Source of the DNA: Bradyrhizobium sp. BTAi1
GTDB lineage: Bacteria > Pseudomonadota > Alphaproteobacteria > Rhizobiales > Xanthobacteraceae
Direction: 5' to 3'
Length of the DNA stretch: 64,000 bases
Assembly (NCBI RefSeq): GCF_000015165.1
Contig: NC_009485.1
Location: 1,054,001 to 1,118,000 of the forward strand
Under the pieces are notes generated by a model. It saw only the letters and a list, made by a program, of their open reading frames with translations. It did no database searches and was not told the origin of the DNA. This document shows, one piece after another, positions 36,708 to 45,984 of this stretch. The position numbers and the translations under genes were made by a program. How positions within the stretch are numbered: position 1 is the first letter of the stretch; the number at the start of each line of letters is the position of its first letter.

Positions 36708-37745
36708 GTGAAAATTCTGATTACGGGAAATCTGGGCTATGTCGGTCCTGCGGTCATCAAGTACCTGCGCCAGCAGCGCCCGGACGCGACGCTGCACGGC
36801 TTCGACAATGCCTATTTCGCCCATTGCCTGACCGGCGCGCCGCGTCTACCGGAGCGTGACCTCGACGAACAGTTCTACGGCGACGTCCGCAATGTCGGCC
36901 TCGATCTGCGCAGCTATGATGCGGTCGTCCAGCTGGCGGCCATCTCGAACGATCCGATGGGCAATCAGTTCGAGGCGGTGACGTTCGACATCAATCAGGG
37001 CAGCACGGTGTCGATCGCCAAGGCGGCAGCGGCTGCCGGCGTAAAGAATTTCGTGTTCGCGTCGAGTTGCAGCGTCTATGGCGTCGCTGAAGGTGCGCCG
37101 CGCAAGGAGAGCGATCCGCTCAACCCGATCACGGCCTATGCCAAGTCCAAGATCGGAGCGGAGCGGGAATTGGCGTCGATCGACACCAATATGGTGGTGA
37201 CGAGCCTTCGCTTCGCCACGGCCTGCGGCATGTCGGACCGGCTGCGCCTCGATCTCGTTCTGAACGATTTCGTGGCCTGCGCCCTCAGCCAAGGCAAGAT
37301 CAGCGTGTTGTCCGATGGGACGCCATGGCGGCCATTGATCGACGTCGCAGACATGGCGCGCGCGATCGATTGGGCCATCGACAGGGGGGCTCAGACCGGC
37401 GGCCGGTATCTCGCCGTCAATGTCGGCTCTGACGACCGGAATTATCAGGTCAAGGAGCTCGCGCATGCGGTCGCACAGAGCGTGCCTGGAACGGACGTGT
37501 CGATCAACACCTCAGCTCCGGTCGACAGCCGTTCCTACAAGGTCGATTTCGGGCTTTATCGCTCGCTCGCGCCGCATCATCAGCCCGTCGTTACGCTTGA
37601 GCAATCGATCCAGAACCTGATTGCCGGGCTTCGGGCGATGCGCTTCAACGACGCCAATTTCAGGACGTCCGGCCTGATGCGTCTCAGGATCCTGCAGGAC
37701 CACATCGACAATCAGCGCCTCAACCGCACGCTCGAATGGACCTGA
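36708..37745 (+). CDS. Extended SDR NDP-sugar epimerase/dehydratase-like enzyme
   Basis: A 345-residue Rossmann enzyme. The nucleotide loop is GNLGYVG (7-13) instead of the common GGAGFIG; the catalytic dyad is in TAYAKSK (Tyr and Lys) and a serine lies in FASSCSVYG. GTG 36708 gives the canonical MKILITG start with AGGGGTGA upstream; in-frame GTGs at 36699 and 36705 are alternatives. It leads the rightward C-methyltransferase, RmlC-like and DUF4910 genes. It may be the 4-ketoreductase or an epimerase acting on the CDP-sugar; the reaction cannot be read from the sequence. Confidence 0.88.
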   Translation: MKILITGNLGYVGPAVIKYLRQQRPDATLHGFDNAYFAHCLTGAPRLPERDLDEQFYGDVRNVGLDLRSYDAVVQLAAISNDPMGNQFEAVTFDINQGSTVSIAKAAAAAGVKNFVFASSCSVYGVAEGAPRKESDPLNPITAYAKSKIGAERELASIDTNMVVTSLRFATACGMSDRLRLDLVLNDFVACALSQGKISVLSDGTPWRPLIDVADMARAIDWAIDRGAQTGGRYLAVNVGSDDRNYQVKELAHAVAQSVPGTDVSINTSAPVDSRSYKVDFGLYRSLAPHHQPVVTLEQSIQNLIAGLRAMRFNDANFRTSGLMRLRILQDHIDNQRLNRTLEWT

Positions 37746-37753
37746 CGCCCAAC

Positions 37754-37783
37754 GCGATTTTTCGCGGGCGCCGAGGGCGCCCG
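37754..37783 (+). terminator. Tandem hairpins after the SDR gene (possible attenuator/terminator)
   Basis: GCGA-TTTT-TCGC (37754-37765) is followed by a perfect 8-bp GC stem CGGGCGCC-GAG-GGCGCCCG (37765-37783). There is no T-run after the second stem, so classical termination is uncertain. It starts 9 bp after the SDR stop and could uncouple that gene from the methyltransferase downstream. Confidence 0.4.
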
Positions 37784-37985
37784 ACCTCCGATTCAGCATA
37801 ATCGCAGCAGGCGAGTGCGGACCGTGTTCGCCTGCGATATTAAGAGTGTATTCATCGAGACCGACGACGGCAAAGAGCGGGCCGCGGCATCGGTACCCTG
37901 ATCTGAGTGCGAGCGCCACTGCGGTGGTTAGATGATGGCACGCGCGGATGATCGACCGGGCGCGTGAGATTTGAGTGAGGATGTA

Positions 37986-39248
37986 ATGACGACGTTGAGC
38001 CTATCGACCGGGCGGGACATTGCCCCCAAGTGTCGGCACTGCGGCACCGAGCTCTCGCTGAAGCTGATCGACCTGGGCATGTCCCCGGTCGCCAACGATT
38101 ACGTCGACCCGGAAAATTACAACAGGGCTGAGCCGTTCTATCCGCTTGAGGCGTTCGTGTGCCGCGAGTGCCGCCTGGTGCAGACCCGCGACCTGCTGGC
38201 AGCGTCCGATATTTTCCGCGACGACTACGCCTATTTCTCCTCGCATTCGACGTCCTGGCTGGAGCACGCGCGGTCTTATGTCGATGCGATGGCCGCTCGC
38301 TTCGGACTCGGCGCGGGTTCACGTCATGTCGAGATTGCCTCCAATGATGGCTATCTGCTGCAGTACTCGCTGAAGAGGCAACTGAGCTGTCTCGGCATCG
38401 AGCCCTGCGCCAGCGTCGCGCTTGAGGCGCGGGAAAAGGGCATCGATTCCCGGATCGAGTTCTTCGGCCGTGATCTTGCCCGTCGCCTCGTTGACGAAGG
38501 CTGGTCCGCCGACCTGCTCACCGCCAACAATGTCCTGGCGCACGTGCCCGACATCAACGACTTTGTCGGCGGCGCGAAGATCCTGCTCGCGCCGGAAGGC
38601 GTTGCGACCTTCGAGGTGCAGCACCTCCTCACCCTGATGCAGCGGCATCAGTTCGACACCATCTATCATGAGCACTTCTCGTATCTGTCGCTCATTGCCG
38701 GGCAGCGGATCTTCGCCGCTGCTGGCTTGCGCGTGTTCGACGTCGAGTTGCTCGAGACACATGGCGGCTCGATCCGCTTCTTCGTCTGTCATCAGGACGC
38801 GCAGCACCCTGAGAGCCCGCGCGTTGCCGAGGTGCTTGCCAAGGAGCGGGCCTATGGTCTCGATGGCGATGCCATCTATACGGCCTGGAACGAGGCGGTG
38901 AAGGAGACCAAGCGCAGCCTGCTGGAACTTCTGATCTCGTTGAAGCGGGCCGGCAAGACCATTGCCGGTTATGGCGCGCCGGCCAAGGGCGTCACACTGT
39001 TGAATTTCTGCGGCGTGGCGAGGGATTTCATCGACTTCACCGTCGATCGCGCCCCTTCGAAGCAGGGGCGCTATCTTCCGGGCGTCCGCATTCCGATCCT
39101 TTCGCCGGACGCGATTTTCGAAGCCAAGCCGGACTATGTTCTGGTCCTGCCGTGGAACCTCAAGCACGAGATCCAGGCGCAGATGGCTGGCATCCGGGAG
39201 TGGGGCGGACGTTTCATCATACCGGTTCCCAAAGCGACCATCGAGTAG
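37986..39248 (+). CDS. NDP-sugar C-methyltransferase (NovU/TylC3 type)
   Basis: A 420-residue SAM-dependent enzyme. An N-terminal zinc site (CRHC 16-19, CREC 59-62) is followed by the SAM domain (VEIASNDGYLLQ, about 115-126), HEHFSYLS near 228 and a C-terminal domain starting GKTIAGYGAPAKGVTLLN. This three-part layout is that of sugar C-3 methyltransferases making branched deoxysugars such as mycarose, noviose precursors and yersiniose-like sugars. ATG 37986 follows GTGAGGAT. It implies that the cassette product carries a C-methyl branch. Confidence 0.93.
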   Translation: MTTLSLSTGRDIAPKCRHCGTELSLKLIDLGMSPVANDYVDPENYNRAEPFYPLEAFVCRECRLVQTRDLLAASDIFRDDYAYFSSHSTSWLEHARSYVDAMAARFGLGAGSRHVEIASNDGYLLQYSLKRQLSCLGIEPCASVALEAREKGIDSRIEFFGRDLARRLVDEGWSADLLTANNVLAHVPDINDFVGGAKILLAPEGVATFEVQHLLTLMQRHQFDTIYHEHFSYLSLIAGQRIFAAAGLRVFDVELLETHGGSIRFFVCHQDAQHPESPRVAEVLAKERAYGLDGDAIYTAWNEAVKETKRSLLELLISLKRAGKTIAGYGAPAKGVTLLNFCGVARDFIDFTVDRAPSKQGRYLPGVRIPILSPDAIFEAKPDYVLVLPWNLKHEIQAQMAGIREWGGRFIIPVPKATIE

Positions 39249-39313
39249 TGCCGAATCCATTTGGCCTGACCAGCGCGAACAGTTTAGATCGGTTCTGAAG
39301 AGGATCTCGTGCC

Positions 39314-39853
39314 GTGAAGTTCATTCCCATTGGCAACTCGGGAGCTCAATTGATCGAGCTGATGCCGCATGGCGACCGCCGCGGGACGTTCACGCGGACC
39401 TGGTGCGCGTCGACCTTCGCGGATCACGGCATCGAATTCACGCCAGTGCAAGGCAACAGCTCGTTGACGCGCAAGCGCGGAACGGTGCGCGGCATGCATT
39501 TCCAGCGCGCTCCGAAAGCCGACGCCAAGCTCGTTCGATGCACGTCGGGTTGTATCCACGATGTCATCGTGGACATTCGTGAGGGCTCGTCCACCCGCGG
39601 CGAAGTCTACGCTTATGAATTGTCGCCGTCGTCGGGGCGAATGCTCTACATCCCCGCGGGCTTTGCCCATGGCTTCCAGACCTTGGCCGACGATTCCGTG
39701 GTCGAGTATCTGATGGGGATCGAATATGTGGCGGAGCTGTCCGATGGCTTTCGTCACGATGACCCGAGCTTCCGGATCGCGTGGCCCGAGGCGGTGTCCG
39801 AAATGTCGGACAAGGACGCGGCGTGGCCGGACTTCGCCGGGCGCGACACATGA
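39314..39853 (+). CDS. RmlC-like NDP-4-keto-sugar 3,5-epimerase (second copy, cassette type)
   Basis: A 179-residue cupin. It has RGMHFQRAPKADAKLVRC with His62 at the catalytic position, VIVDIREGS and YIPAGFAHGFQTLADD. It is clearly diverged from the rhamnose RmlC at 58368 (which reads [17 protein letters not shown]) and probably epimerises the cassette's own keto-sugar, as RmlC-like enzymes do in other branched-sugar pathways. Start is GTG 39314. Its stop overlaps the next start as ATGA, coupling it to the DUF4910 gene. Confidence 0.9.
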   Translation: MKFIPIGNSGAQLIELMPHGDRRGTFTRTWCASTFADHGIEFTPVQGNSSLTRKRGTVRGMHFQRAPKADAKLVRCTSGCIHDVIVDIREGSSTRGEVYAYELSPSSGRMLYIPAGFAHGFQTLADDSVVEYLMGIEYVAELSDGFRHDDPSFRIAWPEAVSEMSDKDAAWPDFAGRDT

Positions 39854-41172
39854 TGGTGGTCGACCAATCACGCGATGATGCTTCGGCTGCGAGCAGCAAG
39901 CCACCGCTTGATCTTTATGGCCTGGTCGAACAACTGTATCCGCTTAATCGGAGCCTGACCGGCGACGGTGTCCGCCAGACGCTGGCGATCGTCGCAAGGC
40001 ACCTCGATCTGCAGATCCGAGAGGTGGAGACGGGCACTGCCGTTCTCGACTGGCATGTGCCGAAGGAATGGAACATCCGCGGCGCGCATATCGCGACCAT
40101 GGACGGCCGCCGTCTGGTCGATTTCGCCGACAGCAATCTCCATGTGATGGGATACAGCAAGCCGGTGCGGGGCGTGTTCACGCGCGCCGAACTCGCAACT
40201 CACGTTCATACGCTGCCTGACCAGCCCGATCTCATTCCCTATCGCACCGGCTACTACGCCGATGATTGGGGGTTCTGCATCCCGCACCACCTCTGGCAGT
40301 CGATGACGGATGAGACCTATCGGGTCGAGATCAACAGCGACATTTCTCCGGGCTCGCTGACATACGGCGAATTCTACCTTCCGGGTGAGACCACCGACGA
40401 GGTTCTGTTCAGCTGTCATATCTGCCATCCCAGCCTGGCAAATGACAATCTCTCGGGCATTGCCGTGATGACCGCGCTGGCGCTGAGCCAGCAGGCCCGG
40501 CGCCGGCAACTGAGCTACCGGTTCTTGTTCCTGCCGGCGACGATCGGCGCGATTACCTGGCTTGCTCGCAACGAGCGTGATCTGGACAGGATCAAACATG
40601 GGCTGGTGTTGACCTGCGTGGGCGATCCCGGCCCGTTCCACTACAAGCAAAGCCGAAGTGGAGCGTCGATCGACCGCGCTGCAGCGCATGTGCTGCGGCA
40701 TTCCGGACACCGCTTCGAGGTTCTTCCGTTCAACCCCTACGGCTATGACGAACGGCAGTTCTGCTCGCCGGGCTTCGATCTGCCCGTCGGTTGCCTGATG
40801 CGCGGCCTGCACGGCACGTTTCCGGAATATCATACGTCGGCCGATAATCTCGACTTTGTGCGGCCGGAAGCCCTCGAGCACTCCTACGCTGTGGTTTCTG
40901 CGATTTGCTCGGTGCTCGACGGCGACCGCCTCTATCGCCGCGTCGACGGCCGCGGCGAACCGCAACTCGGACGCCGCGGGCTTTATCGAATGATTGCAGG
41001 GCAGCGCGAGGCCGGCGGCGCCACGCAAATGGATTTATTGTGGTTCCTCAATCTCGCCGATGGCCGGCACAGTTTGCTTGATATGGCAGATCGCGCCAAC
41101 ATTCCGTTTTCTCGTATCGAGGCAGCCGCGCGGCTCGCGCTCGATGCATCGCTGGTGGAAGATGTGACCTAG
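39850..41172 (+). CDS. DUF4910-family protein (M28 aminopeptidase-like fold with C-terminal winged helix)
   Basis: A 440-residue cytoplasmic protein. The M28-like metal centre is recognisable as HICHPSLANDNLSG (about 195-208), with EYHTSADN near 328-335 as a further metal-ligand block. An inserted beta domain (DUF2172-like) lies between about 60 and 170. The last 60 residues (QMDLLWFLNLADGRHSLLD) form a winged-helix-like module. Its ATG overlaps the epimerase stop by four bases. A peptidase fold in a sugar-nucleotide cassette suggests amide hydrolysis or aminoacyl handling on an amino sugar; no activity is established for this association. Confidence 0.88.
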   Translation: MMVVDQSRDDASAASSKPPLDLYGLVEQLYPLNRSLTGDGVRQTLAIVARHLDLQIREVETGTAVLDWHVPKEWNIRGAHIATMDGRRLVDFADSNLHVMGYSKPVRGVFTRAELATHVHTLPDQPDLIPYRTGYYADDWGFCIPHHLWQSMTDETYRVEINSDISPGSLTYGEFYLPGETTDEVLFSCHICHPSLANDNLSGIAVMTALALSQQARRRQLSYRFLFLPATIGAITWLARNERDLDRIKHGLVLTCVGDPGPFHYKQSRSGASIDRAAAHVLRHSGHRFEVLPFNPYGYDERQFCSPGFDLPVGCLMRGLHGTFPEYHTSADNLDFVRPEALEHSYAVVSAICSVLDGDRLYRRVDGRGEPQLGRRGLYRMIAGQREAGGATQMDLLWFLNLADGRHSLLDMADRANIPFSRIEAAARLALDASLVEDVT

Positions 41173-41288
41173 TAAGAGATCAAGTCTGGGTCACGACATC
41201 TGGGGCTATATCGGCTGGAATGCGAACGGCTCCCTGGTGACAGGAGGTCACTTCGTCTCCGTCGCGCTCTGTGACCTGAGGTCTGTTG

Positions 41289-42461
41289 ATGAGTACCGAA
41301 GTGTTACTAAGGCAGTCAGAGGGAGCCGCCAGCAAGCCTGGAGGTAATCTCCAGACGGCGGAAGCCAAAATCCAGAGCCTGCAGCATTTGCGGGTTCTCG
41401 CCGCATCGGTGATCGTCCTCTATCACACCGAACTGCAGATCACCCGGCTCTCCGACGGCCATCACGCGCACTCGTTCGGCTTCGGCGCCGCCGGCACCGA
41501 TCTGTTCTTCGTGATCGGCGGCTTCATCATGGTGTACACCCAGCGCGACAGGGGCGACACGTTCGGCGGCTTCATGTACCGGCGCCTGCTGCGCATCGCG
41601 CCGCTCTATTGGCTGTTCACCTTTCTGATGCTGCTGGTGCTGGTGGTGGCTCCGAGCCACTTGATGACCTCCGGGTTCGAGCCCTGGCACTTCCTGTTCT
41701 CGCTCGCCTTTGTTCCATATCCTCACCCCGTGCTGGGCGTCGATCGGCCGTTCCTGTTTCCCGGCTGGGTCCTCAATCATTTCGTGTTCTTCTATGTGAT
41801 CTTTGGTGCGTTGCTGCCCTTGCCGGTCAGGCGCCGTGTTCTCGCCGCCAGCGCCGTTCTCCTGGGCTTGATGACGTTGCGGCTGTTGGCCCCGGGCGAA
41901 GGCAGGCTGCTGGACTTCTATGGTGCGACGATCAACCTCGATTTCATCCTTGGAATGATCGTCGGCTGGCTGTTCATCGAACGACGCGTCTCGTTATCGA
42001 CGATCGTCGTCGTCGGTGTCTTGGGCCTGTCGGTTTTCGCGGCCGGAGTGTTCGAAGATGTCTCGGGTGGCGACGACCGGGCGCTGTATTGGGGGGTGTC
42101 CAGCGCTGCCCTGCTGTTCGTATGCGTGTTCGTCGAGAAGCAATGGAACTGGCCGAAATGGCGTCTCGTGGCTGCGCTTGGCGAAACATCCTATTCGGTG
42201 TTCGTCTCTCACCTGTTCGCCCTCGCTCTCGTCACAAGCGCCTTGCGCGCCTTCCGGCTGTTCCCGATTTTGGGGGTTGGCGGTACGAGATTCGTGTTCC
42301 TGGCAGCAGCGTGGATCGTCGCAATTGGGGTGTACTACGTGCTGGAGCGGCCGCTCTTGAACCGGCTGCGCCGCCGGTCACCCAAGCAGCCTAGGGAGAC
42401 CGACAATCGCGTGGCCGTCGGGCCACCCGCCGAGATTCCGATCTCATCCGACGCGGCGTGA
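41289..42461 (+). CDS. Acyltransferase 3 family membrane O-acyltransferase
   Basis: A 390-residue protein with about ten helices. It opens with the acyltransferase-3 block LQHLRVLAASVIVLYH (the catalytic His of family members is here), then GFGAAGTDLFFVIGGFIM and YRRLLRIAPLYW. It transfers acetyl or other acyl groups to sugars of the repeat unit. GAGGT precedes ATG 41289. It lies between the DUF4910 gene and the cytidylyltransferase, so it may acylate the cassette sugar. Confidence 0.92.
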   Translation: MSTEVLLRQSEGAASKPGGNLQTAEAKIQSLQHLRVLAASVIVLYHTELQITRLSDGHHAHSFGFGAAGTDLFFVIGGFIMVYTQRDRGDTFGGFMYRRLLRIAPLYWLFTFLMLLVLVVAPSHLMTSGFEPWHFLFSLAFVPYPHPVLGVDRPFLFPGWVLNHFVFFYVIFGALLPLPVRRRVLAASAVLLGLMTLRLLAPGEGRLLDFYGATINLDFILGMIVGWLFIERRVSLSTIVVVGVLGLSVFAAGVFEDVSGGDDRALYWGVSSAALLFVCVFVEKQWNWPKWRLVAALGETSYSVFVSHLFALALVTSALRAFRLFPILGVGGTRFVFLAAAWIVAIGVYYVLERPLLNRLRRRSPKQPRETDNRVAVGPPAEIPISSDAA

Positions 42462-42587
42462 TCTGCGCGTTCACCACACGGCTATTGCCGCACGATCCGA
42501 GACGGCGGGGGCGCCACGATCTGACGAGACCCCCCTTGATCACGATGCGTTTCCGCAGAAGCGCACCATGATCTTATCTCTTCGTTT

Positions 42588-42637
42588 GAGCATGATCTCC
42601 TCGGAGAACCAGTTTCCACTGGTCCCGGATCATACTC
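42588..42637. repeat. REP-like palindromic repeat of rhizobial type
   Basis: GAGCATGATC (42588-42597) pairs with GATCATACTC (42628-42637) with one mismatch, and the interior contains a smaller hairpin CCAGT-TTCC-ACTGG. The pattern resembles the dispersed palindromic repeat, with a GAGCATGATC ... GATCATGCTC frame and an ACCGGTTTCCACT core, that I recall in Bradyrhizobium and relatives; this copy is degenerate. It lies between the convergent acyltransferase and cytidylyltransferase genes. Only one copy is evident in the window. Confidence 0.7.
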
Positions 42638-42688
42638 TGTTCTGCCGACGTCAAGCGCCAAGTTGCAGTGGTGGCGCCGCCTTCGACG

Positions 42689-43588
42689 TCAGGCCAGCGT
42701 GTTGCGAGGAAAGGCACCCGCCTGAGCTGCTTTGATCGGCTGCAGGCCCTCAGTGACCTTTCCGAGATCGATCGCGGGGCCGGCCGGCGGCGCGGATTGC
42801 GCGCGGGCCGCTGCATTCGCCCACACCTGCCATTTGGCCTTGCCTGTGCTCACCATGTCGTCGAGCATCATCTTCTCTTTGAAGGTGTCCATACAGGCCC
42901 AGAAGCCGTCATAGCGATAGGGATGAAGCTGCTTGGCGGCGATCAAGCGGCGCATCGGCTCCTCGACGACCTCCTCGCCGGGCTTGATGTAATCAAAAAC
43001 GTCCGGGCGCATGATCCAATAGCCGCCATTAATGTACAGCCCGAGCTGGTCGGCCGGCTTGATTCCGATCAGATCGCCTGAGGCGTCATATTGCAGGGCA
43101 TGGAAGCTGGAGCTCGGCTTGACCGCGAGAAAGCTCATGGCCTTGTTCGATTGCTTCACGGTCTCGATCATGTGGTCGAGCGGCGCGTCGGTGAGGCAGT
43201 CCGCATAGCTGCACATGAAATATTCGTCGGACGCGACATGGTCGCGAACCCGCATCAGCCGCTGGCCGATGTTCGACTCGATCCCGGTGTCGACGAAGGT
43301 GATCGTCCAGTCATCGATATCCGAGGATAGCAGCTTGACCGAGCGTCCCCCGTTGCTGAGGACGAAGTCGTTGCTCATCGCCTCGCTGTAATTGAGGAAG
43401 AAATCCTTGATGGCTTCTGACTTGTGCCCGAGCGCAAGGATGAAATCCTTATGACCGTGATGGGCGTAATATTTCATCGTATGCCAAATGATCGGCCGCG
43501 GGCCGACCGGCACCATCGGCTTCGGGATGTTCTCTGAGAAGTCCCGCAGCCGAAGACCCTTGCCACCACAAAATATCACGACCTTCAT
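42689..43588 (-). CDS. rfbF: Glucose-1-phosphate cytidylyltransferase
   Basis: A 299-residue nucleotidyltransferase. GGKGLRLRDFSENIPKPMVPVG (5-26) contains the pyrophosphorylase signature in its cytidylyl form; YADCLTD and EGLQP-like regions follow. The length is slightly above the usual 257 because of a C-terminal Ala/Pro-rich extension of about 40 residues. It makes CDP-glucose from CTP and glucose-1-phosphate and so defines the cassette as CDP-sugar based. GAGGA precedes ATG 43588. The usual next enzyme, CDP-glucose 4,6-dehydratase, is not found in the window. Confidence 0.95.
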   Translation of the reverse strand: MKVVIFCGGKGLRLRDFSENIPKPMVPVGPRPIIWHTMKYYAHHGHKDFILALGHKSEAIKDFFLNYSEAMSNDFVLSNGGRSVKLLSSDIDDWTITFVDTGIESNIGQRLMRVRDHVASDEYFMCSYADCLTDAPLDHMIETVKQSNKAMSFLAVKPSSSFHALQYDASGDLIGIKPADQLGLYINGGYWIMRPDVFDYIKPGEEVVEEPMRRLIAAKQLHPYRYDGFWACMDTFKEKMMLDDMVSTGKAKWQVWANAAARAQSAPPAGPAIDLGKVTEGLQPIKAAQAGAFPRNTLA

Positions 43589-44946
43589 GTGCGCTGTCCT
43601 CAAAACGATAACTGACTAATACCAATGTCTCTGGTCTGAAGTGACTGGTTCACGACCGCCCGCTCTTAGGTCTGTCGTGCGTCAAAAAGACATTAGCCGT
43701 GCTGCACTGCCGAAAAAACCTGTCTTTGTGCCGCATGGTTAAACGTCATTTGGAAATCTGTCTGCCGAGCCGGGCGTCCGAACCGTATCCTGGGCGCCAT
43801 GGCTTGGCTTGGAGCCGGTCGTAACCGCGCGGAAGGTCTCGCCCAGGTCCAGCGCTCCAGGACCGCCGCAGCGATCGCTCGCATGCTACACGCACTCCCG
43901 GTTGGCACACAACGGTCAAGCGCGGCGACCGATGCTGGCAGAGCCGCTGGTTCACTCCGTGGTGAGCCCGCAGTGGACCTTAGCCAGCCGCAACGGTTTG
44001 ACCCCGTTCCCTTGACGGATTTGCGACAGGCTGCCGCTTCTCCAGATCCGGGGCAAATTCGGAGCGCCCCATTCCTGGAGCATGCTGCCGTGGTCACCCA
44101 GTCCGTCGGACGGCTCGCTCCCCGCGACACTCGCCCTCGCGACATCAGTCGCCCGTTCGGGCGCCTCTCCGCATGGTGTTGGATCTCCAGCCTGAGCGAA
44201 GGCCGCGCCATCCGGATGTCGCACGCGGCGACGGTCGTTCGTCGCAGTCCGCCAAACGCGGGGAAGCGACGTCGCAATGGTGCACGGCGGTATCGAGCGA
44301 CCTTGAAGTGGGCAGGGGAGCTTGCCGGTGCTGCGGAGCGCTGGTGCCGCGCCGATCCGCCGGCATGCCGCGCTCTGTGATCTATTTCATTGAAAGGTGT
44401 GTCGCTTTGCGCGATGCTCCGCCCGCCTTGAGCGTCGGCCCGGCGCAGTCTCAGCGAATCGCGGTGTCCGCCCAGCAAAGGCCGCAGAGGTCTCCGATGA
44501 CGCGCGAGAGAGCGATCACGTCAGGCGACGAAATCGGCCGTCGCCCGATGACTGCGTATGGCAATTTGACGCAGGGCGGCGGGCCGGCGATCAGCCGCTC
44601 GATGATCCGCCATTGGCATAACGTCCGCTGGACGCGTCCCCCAAAACTGCTACGTCGCTTGTCGAGCGCTCCGAAGTCACCCGCCGACACTGGCGCGGGT
44701 CGTCGGATCACACACACGTCCGAGATTAACTGTCTCTCGCACTGATTGATGCCTCGACGTGCGTTCGAGCATATTGTTTTGCAATATTTCGGGAGTTTAT
44801 AGGCCGCCAAGGATGCCCCTCACGCGTGACGGCTGGTCGAAGCCCTCTCACGCCTCAGCATGGATGCAGACGTCGCGGTCCCCTGGTTTTGATCGATCGC
44901 TTTCGGCTCGAACTCGCAACGAGCTGGGGTGGAATGGAGTAGTGAA
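43589..44946. other. 1.36-kb stretch without a supportable gene
   Basis: The first 170 bp (43589-43760) look like a promoter leader for the cytidylyltransferase. From about 43760 to 44900 the DNA is GC-rich. Several medium-length frames exist on both strands (for example plus 43799-44380 and minus 43693-44478), but all are Arg/Ser/Ala/Pro-rich, lack ribosome sites and show no motif I recognise. It may be a decayed gene or mobile-element remnant, or regulatory DNA. It is the largest gene-free stretch in the window. Confidence 0.5.
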
Positions 44947-45843
44947 GTGCCTCAGATTGACGTTCTGGTACCGTCGTATCAATACGGCCGTTTTCTTCCC
45001 GAATGCATCAACAGCATCCGGAGCCAAGACGTCGATCTGCGCATTCTCATTCTCGACAACGCGTCGACCGATGACAGCGTCGAGATCGCGCGCCAGCTCG
45101 CCAGCGAGGATGCCCGAATCGAGGTCAGAACGCGCGAGACCAATCTCGGGCTGATGGCCTCGTTCAATGAGGGCGTCGATTGGGCGTCGTCGCCGTATTT
45201 CGCCATCGTCTGCGCCGACGATCTGGTCGCTCCCGGCGCCTTGTCACGCGCCGTCCGGTTGCTGGACGATCACCCCAGCGCGGCATTCCTGATCGGGCGG
45301 GAGCTCGAATATATTCAGGATGAGCCATTCCCGCATATCGATCAATCGCAGCCGGAGTCCTGGCGGATGTCGCGCGGCGTCGATTTCATCGACGAAAGGT
45401 GTCGCAACCCGGCAAGCTTTGTCGCGCTCGGGACGCTGGTGACGCGCACCTCGGTGCAGAAGCAGGCCGGTCATTACAAAGCGCACCTGTCCTATACCGA
45501 AGACGTTGAAATGATGCTGCGCCTCGCCAGTTTCGGGGATGTCGTCGAAACCTCGGCCGTCCAGGCCATCCGTCGGCTGCACGGGAAGAATATGTCCAAC
45601 GTCTATCTGAAGGGCCGAAAGTCGGACCTGATCTATCGAAAGGCCGCCTTCGACAGCTTTTTGGACGAGAGGGGAAATGCGCTCGCTGATCCGACCTGCC
45701 TGCGCAAGATGATCAACCGGAATATCGCCATCCGGGCCGCGCGCTGGAGTGCCCGCGCGCTCCTCCACGGTGAGCTGGGCGAGAGCTGGGATCTTCTCAG
45801 ATATGCCGCTTCCGTGTCGTCGCGACTGGGGGCGCGCGCGTGA
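44947..45843 (+). CDS. Glycosyltransferase family 2
   Basis: A 298-residue GT-A enzyme starting IDVLVPSYQYGRFLPECI, with LILDNASTDDS (about 30-40), ETNLGLMASFNEG and the DXD region VCADDLVAPG (about 86-95). GTG 44947 is chosen because GGAG lies 7 bases upstream; an in-frame GTG at 44929 is also possible. It precedes the second flippase by 141 bp, forming with it a unit that parallels the glycosyltransferase-flippase pair at 32377-34914. Confidence 0.9.
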   Translation: MPQIDVLVPSYQYGRFLPECINSIRSQDVDLRILILDNASTDDSVEIARQLASEDARIEVRTRETNLGLMASFNEGVDWASSPYFAIVCADDLVAPGALSRAVRLLDDHPSAAFLIGRELEYIQDEPFPHIDQSQPESWRMSRGVDFIDERCRNPASFVALGTLVTRTSVQKQAGHYKAHLSYTEDVEMMLRLASFGDVVETSAVQAIRRLHGKNMSNVYLKGRKSDLIYRKAAFDSFLDERGNALADPTCLRKMINRNIAIRAARWSARALLHGELGESWDLLRYAASVSSRLGARA

Positions 45844-45984
45844 GCCACGGGCCTCTCTCCCCGGCGATGAGCCGTTGCTGCCGGTTGGCCGGTCCAAGCG
45901 CGCCTGTCAGGGGACCCCTGCAGGGCATGGGGCCGACCCACGCTCCCGCTCGTCCTGAGCTTTGAACGACGCGTTGTCGATCAT

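Noticed and set aside
43693..44478. Possible gene on the minus strand in the long gap
   Set aside because: Arg/Ala/Ser-rich, no ribosome site, no motif; reported only as part of the gene-free stretch.
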